From: Streptomyces polyasparticus
Lineage (GTDB): Bacteria > Actinomycetota > Actinomycetes > Streptomycetales > Streptomycetaceae
Direction: 5' to 3'
Length of the DNA stretch: 64,000 bases
Assembly: GCF_014493765.1 (NCBI RefSeq)
Contig: NZ_JACTVJ010000007.1
Coordinates: 620,001 to 684,000, forward strand
This document shows positions 27,041-33,989 of this stretch, in pieces; within the stretch, counting starts at the first letter, position 1; the number at the start of each line of letters is the position of its first letter. Both the position numbers and the translations under genes were made by a program. The notes under the pieces were generated by a model. That model did no database searches. It saw nothing but the letters and a program-made list of their open reading frames with translations, and had not been told where the DNA came from.

Positions 27041-27210
27041 TCCCACCGCACCTGGCCGCAGGGCGTCACCCGCCTGACCGCGGGCCCGGGCCACGTCTCG
27101 TACGTCCCGGTCCCGTCCGCCAACGGCCCGACCGCCCCACTCACTTGGCTGATCTACCCCACGTCACCGGATCGCTTCGTCCACGTACTGCTGCTGAGGA
27201 GTGCGCTGTC
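27032..27210 (+). pseudogene. Possible C-terminal fragment of an unidentified gene
   Basis: On the plus strand this frame reads RTWPQGVTRLTAGPG then PLTWLIYPTSPDRFVHVLLL, with codon usage biased to G/C third positions and a plausible protein composition, unlike a shadow frame. It begins exactly where the Scr1-type remnant on the opposite strand is cut and lacks its own start. I do not recognise the family. It could be debris from the rearrangement that removed the regulator's 5' part. Confidence 0.35.
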
Positions 27211-27231
27211 CGACTGGGATGCGCAGGGGTC

Positions 27232-28785
27232 TCAGGAGCCGCAGACCTTCAGGCCCTCCGGCGTATAGCAGGGCAGATGCCCATGCGTACGGACCACGTC
27301 CTGGCCCGAGCCGCGCATTGCGTAGTTGAGGAAGGAGGAGGCCAGGGAGTCCGCCGGGGGGCGGCCGTAGGTGTGGGCGTATTCGATTTCGCGGAAGGGG
27401 TATGGGGAGCGGGCGATGTCGTCGAGGGTCGGGGCGTGGCCGTCGAGGGAGAGGTGGTGGGCGCCCTTGGGGGCGGTGCCCGTGCGGAGTTCGCTGTAGC
27501 CGATCGCGCCCGGGATGTCGGCGACCGTGGCCAGGACCTGGTCGGTGGAGTCGAGTTCGCAGCGGAAGACCTTCGCGCGCCCGTCGTCCTTCTGGTGGCA
27601 GTCCGAGGACGAGGCCGCCGGTTCGAAGCCCCGCAGGATGCGGCGCTGGAAGACGCCGCGTGTACCGGAGTTGGAGTTGCGGCTGACCAGGACGACCGGC
27701 AGGTCGGGGCCGCCGAGCCGGGACCAGTTGCGGATCTCGCCGCGGTACAGGCGGCGGAGGTCGGTGACGGACAGGTTCTTCAGGGCCACCTTGTCGTTCA
27801 GGACCATGGCGAAGGCCGTGACCGCGACCCGGTTCTCGGTGAGCTTGGTGTCGGGGGAGGACGGGGGGCCGTCCGCGAAGGTCACGACGGCCGGCGAGCC
27901 GGTCTTCTGCTCCGCCCCGGCCTCCTTGAGCTCGGCGATGCCCGCCGCGCTGCCGCGGGCGTCGACCGTGATCTCCGAACCTGGGCAGTCCTGCTCGTAC
28001 TTGGCCGCGAGCTCGTCCGCCACCGGCTTGAACGCCGTCGAGCCCACGACCTTGAGCGAGCCCTTCTCGCAGCCGATGGGCGGGGGCGTCTCGCCCCGCA
28101 CCATGACCAGCGTGGAGAGCGTGACGACGCAGACCGTGAGCAGGACGGTGAGGAGGCGGGCCGGGCGGCTGAACAGGGGCGGGGTGTCGTCCACGGTGGT
28201 GGACTGGGTCTCCACCACATCGCCGCCGGCCAGATCGCCGATCATGTGGATCGGGCTGCCCGTCGCACCGCCGCCGAGGAGTACGAGCAGTTTGAAGTGC
28301 CGGCGCGAGTTGAGCGGGACGCGGGGCAGGTAGAGGCGGCTGCCCTCGTGGCGCAGCGTCCCCGGCTGCTGGGGCGGAGCGCCCGGCGGCCGCGAGAAGT
28401 AGCCGAGCAGGTGGGAGCCGCCCTGCGGCAGCGATACCGCTATGCCGCGCACGGTCCGGTTCTCGAACTCGACGATCAGGCCGTCAGGGCCGCCGCTGTC
28501 GTAGTCGGTCGCCGCGATGGCCTGTGAGCCGTTGTTCTCGAAGCGGAGGAGGACGAGGGTGGCGTCCGCCATGTCGCCGGCGCCGTCGAAGTCGAACAGC
28601 CCCTGCCGTACGTTGGGCTGCCCGGCCGCTCCGTCGCTGCCGATCGGCGAGTCCAGCTGGACGCGGTAGCCGAGCCGTTTGCGCCGCGGCACGCGCCGCT
28701 CGTACCAGAGGACGCCGATGGAGGCGAGCACACCGAGGACGGCGGTACCGACGGCGATGAGGTTCTCGGCGCTCAGCCACTCCAT
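27232..28785 (-). CDS. Membrane-anchored phosphate-binding (PstS-like) protein
   Basis: 517 residues. Helix 1 at ~9-28, a ~180-residue soluble region rich in beta structure, helix 2 at ~210-229, then a PBP-like substrate-binding domain to the end. That domain has the PstS-type motifs VGSTAFKPV, VDARGSAAGI and SRNSNSGTR, which contact phosphate in the family. There is no signal peptidase site, and no pst permease or ATPase is adjacent. It sits between two receptor kinase genes and so may act as a sensor rather than in transport. ATG 28785 was chosen at the first helix. Confidence 0.8.
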   Translation of the reverse strand: MEWLSAENLIAVGTAVLGVLASIGVLWYERRVPRRKRLGYRVQLDSPIGSDGAAGQPNVRQGLFDFDGAGDMADATLVLLRFENNGSQAIAATDYDSGGPDGLIVEFENRTVRGIAVSLPQGGSHLLGYFSRPPGAPPQQPGTLRHEGSRLYLPRVPLNSRRHFKLLVLLGGGATGSPIHMIGDLAGGDVVETQSTTVDDTPPLFSRPARLLTVLLTVCVVTLSTLVMVRGETPPPIGCEKGSLKVVGSTAFKPVADELAAKYEQDCPGSEITVDARGSAAGIAELKEAGAEQKTGSPAVVTFADGPPSSPDTKLTENRVAVTAFAMVLNDKVALKNLSVTDLRRLYRGEIRNWSRLGGPDLPVVLVSRNSNSGTRGVFQRRILRGFEPAASSSDCHQKDDGRAKVFRCELDSTDQVLATVADIPGAIGYSELRTGTAPKGAHHLSLDGHAPTLDDIARSPYPFREIEYAHTYGRPPADSLASSFLNYAMRGSGQDVVRTHGHLPCYTPEGLKVCGS

Positions 28786-28953
28786 GCTGCTGCTCTGCTC
28801 TCGGCTCCTCGTGCGTGCGTACACGCGCCCGTACGTACGGATGGACGGGCTCATACCGTACGAGCGCGGGGGCGCGTGCAGGGGCGCAGGTCAGGAGCTT
28901 CGGCTGAAGTTCTTCTGGCGTTCAACAAGCCTGGTGTGCAAGGGAGTTCAGCG

Positions 28954-30903
28954 TCATCCGGTACGTGTGTACGTGAGCGGCTCGCCGCCGCTGCCGATCA
29001 GCTCGCGCGAGAGGTGGTTGTCGTCCGTCAGGCGCAGCTCGCTGGTCTCGCCCGGTTTGCACTCCGTGGCCTTGCCGAATGTGACCTCGGACGGGCTGAG
29101 CACCAGGACGTTGTCCGTGGACTGAGCGGACTGCAGGGTCGCAGTCCAACGGCAGTCGTGGGTGGGGCCCTTGCCCGTCAGGCTCATGACCGTGTCGCCC
29201 TGGTTGCCCTGCTGGATTCTCAGCACACGGGTGTTGGTGCCGCCGCCCGACTCGAACTCGGCCTCCCACGTGCCCAGGAACTCCTGGGGGATCTCGCCTT
29301 CGCCCGACGGCGACGGGGTGGTCGGTGCCTGCGAGGGGCTCGGCGATTCCGTGGTCGGCGGCGGGGTGCTCGTGTCCGAAGTGCCCTGTGTCGTGGTGAC
29401 GGTGGGGTTCGGGGAGCCGCGGTCCTTGCGGTTGCCCTCTTCGCCCTTCATCACGGCGTACACCGTCCCGCCGGCCCCGATCGCCACGATCACGGCCACG
29501 GCGACGAGGAACACGGTGGCCCGGCCGTTGCGGCGCGCTGGGGCCGGGGGTCCGTAGGGCGGGGTGCCGCCGCGACCGCCCGAGTCCCAGCCGTTGTGCG
29601 GCGCGAAGTGCATTCCGGGTGGTGTGGGCTGCGCGGCGCCACCCGGGTACGGGTGACCCTGAGGGGCCGGCTGCGGATATCCGTACGCGGGGGCATGGCC
29701 GTGCGGCGGCGGTGGGGTGGTGTGCGCGGGGGAGCCCGGAGGGGGTGTGGCGCCCTGGGGCGGAGGCGCGGCGTTCTGCCCGACGATCACGGTCGGGAGA
29801 TGGTCGACGCCCGCATCGCCGGGGGCGCCGGGGGCGGGTGGGGATGCGGGAGGCACCTGGCCGGGCGTGGGTGAAGCCGCGTCGGCCGCTCCGGCCGGGC
29901 CACCCGCTCCGGCCGGGCCCGGGCCGCCCGCTCCGACCAGGCCACCCGCTCCGGCCGGACCCGCCTCGCCCCCCGCCCGCTCCTCCGGGTCCTCCGAATC
30001 CAGCAACTCCACGGCATGCCGCCCCAGTTGGGCTACCAGCATCCCCGGCAGCCAGGGTTCGAGGCTCCGCCCGCCGCTCACCGTGTCCTCGGCGCCGGCC
30101 TGTTCGAGCACCTGGTCGAGGGTGGGCCGGGTGGCCGAGTCCTTGCGCAGGCAGGCGGCGATCAAGTCGTGGAGGCGCTCGGGAAGTTCGGAGAGATCGG
30201 GGTCCTCCTGGGCGATACGGAACATCAGGGCGTGCACCCCGCTGCTCTCACTGCCGAACGGCAGCACCCCGGTCGCCGCGTACGCGAGCACCGAGCCGAG
30301 GCAGAACACATCGCAGGCCGGTGTGATCCGGTCGCCGCGCACCTGCTCAGGCGCCATGAATCCGGGCGAACCGATCAGCGCGCCGGTCCGGGTGAGCCCG
30401 CCGTCGGTGACCGTCTCCAGGGCACGCGCGATACCGAAGTCGATGACGCGCGGACCGTCGATCGTCACCAGGACGTTGGAGGGCTTGAGGTCGCGGTGGA
30501 TCAGACCGGCGGCATGGATGTCCTTGAGCGCGTACGCCAGTCCCGCGGCCAGGACCCGCACCGAGCGTTCGGGCAGCGGACCGTGCTCGACGGCGACGAC
30601 CTGCTGCAGCGAGGGGCCCGCGACATACCCGGTGGCGACCCAGGGGATCGCGGCCTCGGTGTCGGCATCGAGCACGGGCGCCGTCCACTGGCCGCCGACC
30701 CGCCGCGCGGCCTGCACCTCCTGCCGGAAGCGCGCCCTGAACTCCTCCTGCTCCGCGAGCTCCTGGCGCACCAGCTTGACCGCGACCGTGCGCCCGCGCT
30801 CCGAACGGGCCAGATACACCTGCCCCATCCCGCCCGCGCCGAGCCGGCCGAGCAGCCGATAGGCCCCGATCCTCTGCGGATCGCCCGCCCCGAGTGACTC
30901 CAT
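28954..30903 (-). CDS. Transmembrane Ser/Thr protein kinase with single extracellular sensor unit
   Basis: 649 residues. The kinase domain is ~12-280 with LGAGGMG, VAVKLV, HRDLKPSN, DFGIAR and SPGFMAPEQVRG. A long Pro/Gly/Ala-rich cytoplasmic linker follows, then one helix at ~461-484, a Ser/Thr/Pro stalk, and a C-terminal domain from ~539 (EFLGTWEAEF, then GNQGDTVMSL and two cysteines). This last domain matches the first sensor unit of the kinase at 24726. The kinase domains of the three local genes are close paralogues. ATG 30903 is where the kinase N-terminus aligns with the paralogues. Confidence 0.9.
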   Translation of the reverse strand: MESLGAGDPQRIGAYRLLGRLGAGGMGQVYLARSERGRTVAVKLVRQELAEQEEFRARFRQEVQAARRVGGQWTAPVLDADTEAAIPWVATGYVAGPSLQQVVAVEHGPLPERSVRVLAAGLAYALKDIHAAGLIHRDLKPSNVLVTIDGPRVIDFGIARALETVTDGGLTRTGALIGSPGFMAPEQVRGDRITPACDVFCLGSVLAYAATGVLPFGSESSGVHALMFRIAQEDPDLSELPERLHDLIAACLRKDSATRPTLDQVLEQAGAEDTVSGGRSLEPWLPGMLVAQLGRHAVELLDSEDPEERAGGEAGPAGAGGLVGAGGPGPAGAGGPAGAADAASPTPGQVPPASPPAPGAPGDAGVDHLPTVIVGQNAAPPPQGATPPPGSPAHTTPPPPHGHAPAYGYPQPAPQGHPYPGGAAQPTPPGMHFAPHNGWDSGGRGGTPPYGPPAPARRNGRATVFLVAVAVIVAIGAGGTVYAVMKGEEGNRKDRGSPNPTVTTTQGTSDTSTPPPTTESPSPSQAPTTPSPSGEGEIPQEFLGTWEAEFESGGGTNTRVLRIQQGNQGDTVMSLTGKGPTHDCRWTATLQSAQSTDNVLVLSPSEVTFGKATECKPGETSELRLTDDNHLSRELIGSGGEPLTYTRTG

Positions 30904-30968
30904 GGCCGCCGCCCTCCCCCGTACCGGCCCGACAAGTCGAGGATAGTGCGGGGAAGTTGAGGTCTCTG

Positions 30969-31415
30969 CTACTGCTTCGCAACGCTTTCCAATGCTTTGG
31001 ACAAGCGGTCGAGCACCGCGGCGGTTTCGGCGAAGGCCTCCGGGCCCAGTTCGGCGGCGAGTGCGGCCGCGAACTCCGCATGGCCCGGCTCGAGCTTCGC
31101 GATCGCCGCCCGCCCCTCGGCGGTCGGGGCGAGCAGCTTCGCGCGGCGGTGCGCGGGGTTCGGCTCGTATGCGGCGAGTCCCTTGTCCACGAGCAGATCC
31201 GCGATCCGCTGCACGCTCTGCCGGGTGATGCCCATGGTGCGGGCGATCGCGGCGACGGGCAGCGGTTCGTGCAGTACGGCCCCGAGGACCTGCCACCACG
31301 CGGCGGTCAGGCCCCCGGGAGCGGCCAACTTCTCGCTGATCGCGAGGAATTGGCCGTTCAGCCGGAAGACGCCGAGGGCGGTCCGGCTCAGCACATCCTG
31401 TTCGGCGCGGCTCAT
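30969..31415 (-). CDS. MarR-family transcriptional regulator
   Basis: A 148-residue winged-helix regulator with the helix-turn-helix LPVAAIARTMGITRQSVQRI and wing PNPAHRRAKLL. Its ATG overlaps the DJ-1 gene stop (ATGA), placing it second in a two-gene operon. The likely operator is the doubled TGACAG...CTGTCA site before the operon at 32101-32135, giving autoregulation. Confidence 0.92.
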   Translation of the reverse strand: MSRAEQDVLSRTALGVFRLNGQFLAISEKLAAPGGLTAAWWQVLGAVLHEPLPVAAIARTMGITRQSVQRIADLLVDKGLAAYEPNPAHRRAKLLAPTAEGRAAIAKLEPGHAEFAAALAAELGPEAFAETAAVLDRLSKALESVAKQ

Positions 31416-32062
31416 CCCTGGGCCGGCTGCTGCGATTCCTGTTCGGCCGGCTGCTGCGACTCCTGCTCGGCCGCCTGCAGGACCTCGTACGCGGAGGCAT
31501 CCGAGTCGTGGAACAGTCGGTACCACGCGTCGAGCACCTCGCCCTCGTACACCTTGAGCAGCGCGAACACCTCGCGCGCGAAGGCGACGGGCTCGGTCGG
31601 ACCGGCCGTGATCAGGACGCCGTCGGTGACCGCGTCCGTCTCCACGTACCGCTCGCCGCCCTTGTAGCCGGTGGCGTCCAGATAGAAGGAGACGGCACTG
31701 GTGTGCGCCCGGTCGTCGAGCAGCCCCTCACGGGCGAGCCCGGCGGTCGCCCCGCAGATCGCGGCGACGGGCACACCCGCGTCGAGGAACTCCCGCGCCT
31801 TGCGCGCGAAGGGCGCGAGGTCGTCTCCGCTGTCCCAGAGGTCGGCTCCGGTCAGGATGAGGAGCGAGCTGTCCTCGGGCTTCAGGTCCGCGAGGGCCAT
31901 GTCGGGCAGGATCCGCAGCCCACCCATGGTGGTGACGGGCTCGGCGTTCGGCGCCACCGTCCGCGTCTCGAATCCGGCCCCTACGAGACCGGTGGTCGCG
32001 TGTCCCGTCTCCCAGTCGGCGAACGTGTCGTAGACGGCGATGTGCACGGGCTTGCGGTTCAT
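31412..32062 (-). CDS. DJ-1/PfpI-family protein (class I glutamine amidotransferase-like)
   Basis: 216 residues of DJ-1/PfpI fold. The nucleophile-elbow cysteine is C103 in AAICGATAGLA, with an upstream acidic residue (DWETGH) that may tune it. Roles in the family range from glyoxalase/deglycase to stress protection. The C-terminus carries a duplicated 8-residue unit AEQESQQP, created by a 24-bp direct repeat at 31438-31480. It is the first gene of the operon with marR; ATG 32062 has GGGAGG upstream. Confidence 0.88.
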   Translation of the reverse strand: MNRKPVHIAVYDTFADWETGHATTGLVGAGFETRTVAPNAEPVTTMGGLRILPDMALADLKPEDSSLLILTGADLWDSGDDLAPFARKAREFLDAGVPVAAICGATAGLAREGLLDDRAHTSAVSFYLDATGYKGGERYVETDAVTDGVLITAGPTEPVAFAREVFALLKVYEGEVLDAWYRLFHDSDASAYEVLQAAEQESQQPAEQESQQPAQG

Positions 32063-32100
32063 GGCTGCCTCCCGGTGGTGACGGCTCCCTGCCGGTCACT

Positions 32101-32136
32101 TGACAGTATCTTGTCGTAATGACAGTACGCTGTCAA
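32101..32136 (-). promoter_or_regulatory. Promoter and double MarR-type operator of the DJ-1/marR operon
   Basis: On the minus strand, a perfect -35 TTGACA (32131-32136) and -10 CAAGAT (32108-32113) are 17 bp apart. Two tandem palindromic sites overlie them: TGACAGTACGCTGTCA (32120-32135), perfect, and TGACAGTATCTTGTCG (32101-32116), imperfect. Placement over both promoter elements suggests direct repression by the operon's own MarR protein. Confidence 0.75.
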
Positions 32137-32211
32137 TAGAGTGCCGGGGCCGCATTGGGTCGACGCCCTGTCGAGACACACCCCCCGACCCCGGACAGGA
32201 CGCCGATGGAA

Positions 32212-32236
32212 TGTCCGTATCGCGGACACTTACCCT
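32212..32236 (+). promoter_or_regulatory. Palindrome and leaderless -10 element before the aminotransferase
   Basis: TGTCCG-TATCG-CGGACA (32212-32228) is a perfect 6-bp inverted repeat lying 2 bp before the -10-like TACCCT (32231-32236). TACCCT is followed by 6 nt and the ATG at 32243. The palindrome is well placed for a repressor or activator. Confidence 0.5.
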
Positions 32237-32242
32237 CCCCCC

Positions 32243-33607
32243 ATGACCCCTCACGAAGCTGCTGACCTCGCGAAAGGCGCAGCCGTCAAGGCCGCCGACC
32301 GCGCGCATGTGTTCCACTCCTGGTCCGCCCAGGAGCTCATCGACCCGCTCGCCGTGGCCGGAGCCGAGGGCGTGCACTTCTGGGACTACGAGGGCAACAA
32401 GTACCTCGACTTCACCAGCGCGCTCGTCTACACGAACATCGGCTACCAGCACCCCAAGGTCGTCGCCGCGATCCAGGAGCAGGCGGCCACGATGACCACC
32501 TTCGCGCCGGCCTTCGCGGTCGAGGCGCGCTCCGAGGCCGCACGCCGCATCGCCGAGCGCACGCCCGGCGACCTGGACAAGATCTTCTTCACCAACGGCG
32601 GCGCCGAGGCCGTCGAGCACGCGGCCCGGATGGCCCGTCTGCACACCGGCCGCCCGAAGATCCTGAGCGCCTACCGCTCGTACCACGGCGCGACCGCGCA
32701 GGCGATCAACCTGACCGGGGATCCCCGGCGTTGGGCCTCCGACAACGGCTCGTCCGGCGTCGTGCGCTTCTGGGCGCCCTTCCTCTACCGCTCGCCCTTC
32801 TACGCCGAGACCGAGGAGCAGGAGTGCGCCCGCGCGCTGCAGCACCTCGAGGACACCATCGCGTTCGAGGGCCCGCAGTCGATCGCCGCGATCATCCTGG
32901 AGACCGTGCCGGGCACGGCCGGGATCATGGTGCCGCCGCCGGGCTATCTGCCGGGCGTACGGGAGATCTGCGACCGGTACGGCATCGTGCTCGTCTTCGA
33001 CGAGGTCATGGCCGGGTTCGGCCGCACCGGCAAGTGGTTCGCCGCCGACCACTTCGACGTCGCGCCCGACCTGCTGACCTTCGCCAAGGGTGTCACCTCC
33101 GGATACGTGCCGCTGGGCGGCGTGGCCATCAGCGGGGCCATCGCGGAGACCTTCGCGCGCAGGCCGTACCCGGGCGGACTCACCTACTCGGGCCACCCGC
33201 TCGCGTGCGCCGCCGCCGTCGCGACGATCGACGTGATGGAGGAGGAGGGCATCGTCCAGCACGCCGCGAAGATCGGTGCGGAGGTGATCGGCCCGGAGCT
33301 GCACGCGCTCGCCGAGCGCCACCCGTCGGTCGGCGAGGTGCGCGGGCTCGGCGTCTTCTGGGCCCTGGAGCTCGTACGCAACCGTGAGACGCGCGAGCCG
33401 CTCGTGCCGTACAACGCGACGGGTGCGGACGCCGCGCCCATGGGCGCGTTCGCGGCGGCGTGCAAGAAGGAGGGCCTGTGGCCCTTCGTCAACATGAACC
33501 GTACGCACGTGGTCCCGGCCTGCACGATCACCGAGGCCGAGGCCAAGGAGGGCCTGGCGGCCCTGGACGTGGCGCTGTCGGTGGCGGACGAGTACGTCAC
33601 CGGCTGA
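32243..33607 (+). CDS. Class III aminotransferase (PLP-dependent)
   Basis: A 454-residue fold-type I aminotransferase of the omega-amino acid:pyruvate/4-aminobutyrate group. FFTNGGAEAVEHA is the cofactor phosphate loop, VFDEVMAGFGRTGKWF the aspartate motif, and TFAKGVTSGY holds the Schiff-base lysine. The donor is unclear: the family covers taurine, beta-alanine, putrescine and others. There is no linked dehydrogenase gene to decide this. ATG 32243 has no ribosome site but a -10 element 6 nt away. Confidence 0.93.
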   Translation: MTPHEAADLAKGAAVKAADRAHVFHSWSAQELIDPLAVAGAEGVHFWDYEGNKYLDFTSALVYTNIGYQHPKVVAAIQEQAATMTTFAPAFAVEARSEAARRIAERTPGDLDKIFFTNGGAEAVEHAARMARLHTGRPKILSAYRSYHGATAQAINLTGDPRRWASDNGSSGVVRFWAPFLYRSPFYAETEEQECARALQHLEDTIAFEGPQSIAAIILETVPGTAGIMVPPPGYLPGVREICDRYGIVLVFDEVMAGFGRTGKWFAADHFDVAPDLLTFAKGVTSGYVPLGGVAISGAIAETFARRPYPGGLTYSGHPLACAAAVATIDVMEEEGIVQHAAKIGAEVIGPELHALAERHPSVGEVRGLGVFWALELVRNRETREPLVPYNATGADAAPMGAFAAACKKEGLWPFVNMNRTHVVPACTITEAEAKEGLAALDVALSVADEYVTG

Positions 33608-33624
33608 GCCGCCGGACATTCCGC

Positions 33625-33662
33625 GAACACCGGGGCGCCCCCGCACGGGCGCCCCGGTGTTC
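33625..33662 (+). terminator. Strong terminator after the aminotransferase gene
   Basis: GAACACCGGGGCGCCC (33625-33640) pairs perfectly with GGGCGCCCCGGTGTTC (33647-33662), and TATTT follows. It isolates the next promoter. Confidence 0.88.
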
Positions 33663-33664
33663 TA

Positions 33665-33682
33665 TTTGCATAAACGCGCAAG
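33665..33682 (+). promoter_or_regulatory. ArsR-type operator in the ABC importer promoter
   Basis: TTTGCATAAACGCGCAAG contains TTGC...GCAA in dyad. It matches the site TTTGCGTGGAGACGCAAG at the ArsR gene start (37948) in 12 of 18 positions, including both arms. A TTGCAT (33666-33671)-N18-CATCCT promoter candidate overlaps it. Confidence 0.65.
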
Positions 33683-33745
33683 TATCTGCCATCCTGCCTT
33701 GGGCCGCACGCCTGGGCTCCGGCCCGCCGGCCCCGTACGTATCCC

Positions 33746-33759
33746 CGCGAGATCTCGCG
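33746..33759. promoter_or_regulatory. Perfect 14-bp palindrome in the leader region
   Basis: CGCGAGATCTCGCG is fully self-complementary and ends 24 bp before the short leader ORF, inside the presumed 5' leader. It could be a DNA-binding site or an RNA stem. Confidence 0.5.
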
Positions 33760-33783
33760 ACGCAGGAGAGTGAGGAGGCAGTC

Positions 33784-33834
33784 ATGAGTGACGACGACGC
33801 GCACAGTACGAACTGCCTCCACGGCACCCGCTGA
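33784..33834 (+). CDS. 16-residue leader peptide upstream of the ABC importer
   Basis: ATG at 33784 has a strong GAGGAGG site 6-12 nt upstream and encodes MSDDDAHSTNCLHGTR, then TGA. Cysteine and two histidines stand near its end. A perfect 8-bp hairpin follows 35 nt after its stop and the permease ATG is 155 nt downstream. Short well-initiated ORFs in this position often act as attenuating leader peptides. Function here is inferred from layout only. Confidence 0.6.
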   Translation: MSDDDAHSTNCLHGTR

Positions 33835-33869
33835 CCCCCGCCGCCCCTGGGATCCGTATGTCCTCTGCA

Positions 33870-33889
33870 AGGGTGGCCCGCGCCACCCT
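33870..33889 (+). promoter_or_regulatory. Hairpin between leader ORF and permease gene
   Basis: AGGGTGGC-CCGC-GCCACCCT, a perfect 8-bp stem with a 4-nt loop, 35 nt after the leader stop codon. It could be the conditional element of an attenuation mechanism. No T-run follows, so it is not a standard terminator. Confidence 0.5.
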
Positions 33890-33989
33890 CATCGTGGCGA
33901 TTTCTCCGCATTCATCCCGACCCGTGGTCCGCTGAACCCTGCGCGCGCACAGCGCCCGGCTACGCAGCGGTCCCACAGGGGGTACACGC

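Noticed and set aside
22073-30903. Anti-phage kinase (Stk2-like) defence island
   Set aside because: No other defence genes, integrase or atypical composition. The kinases have receptor or transporter domains and look like chromosomal signalling genes.
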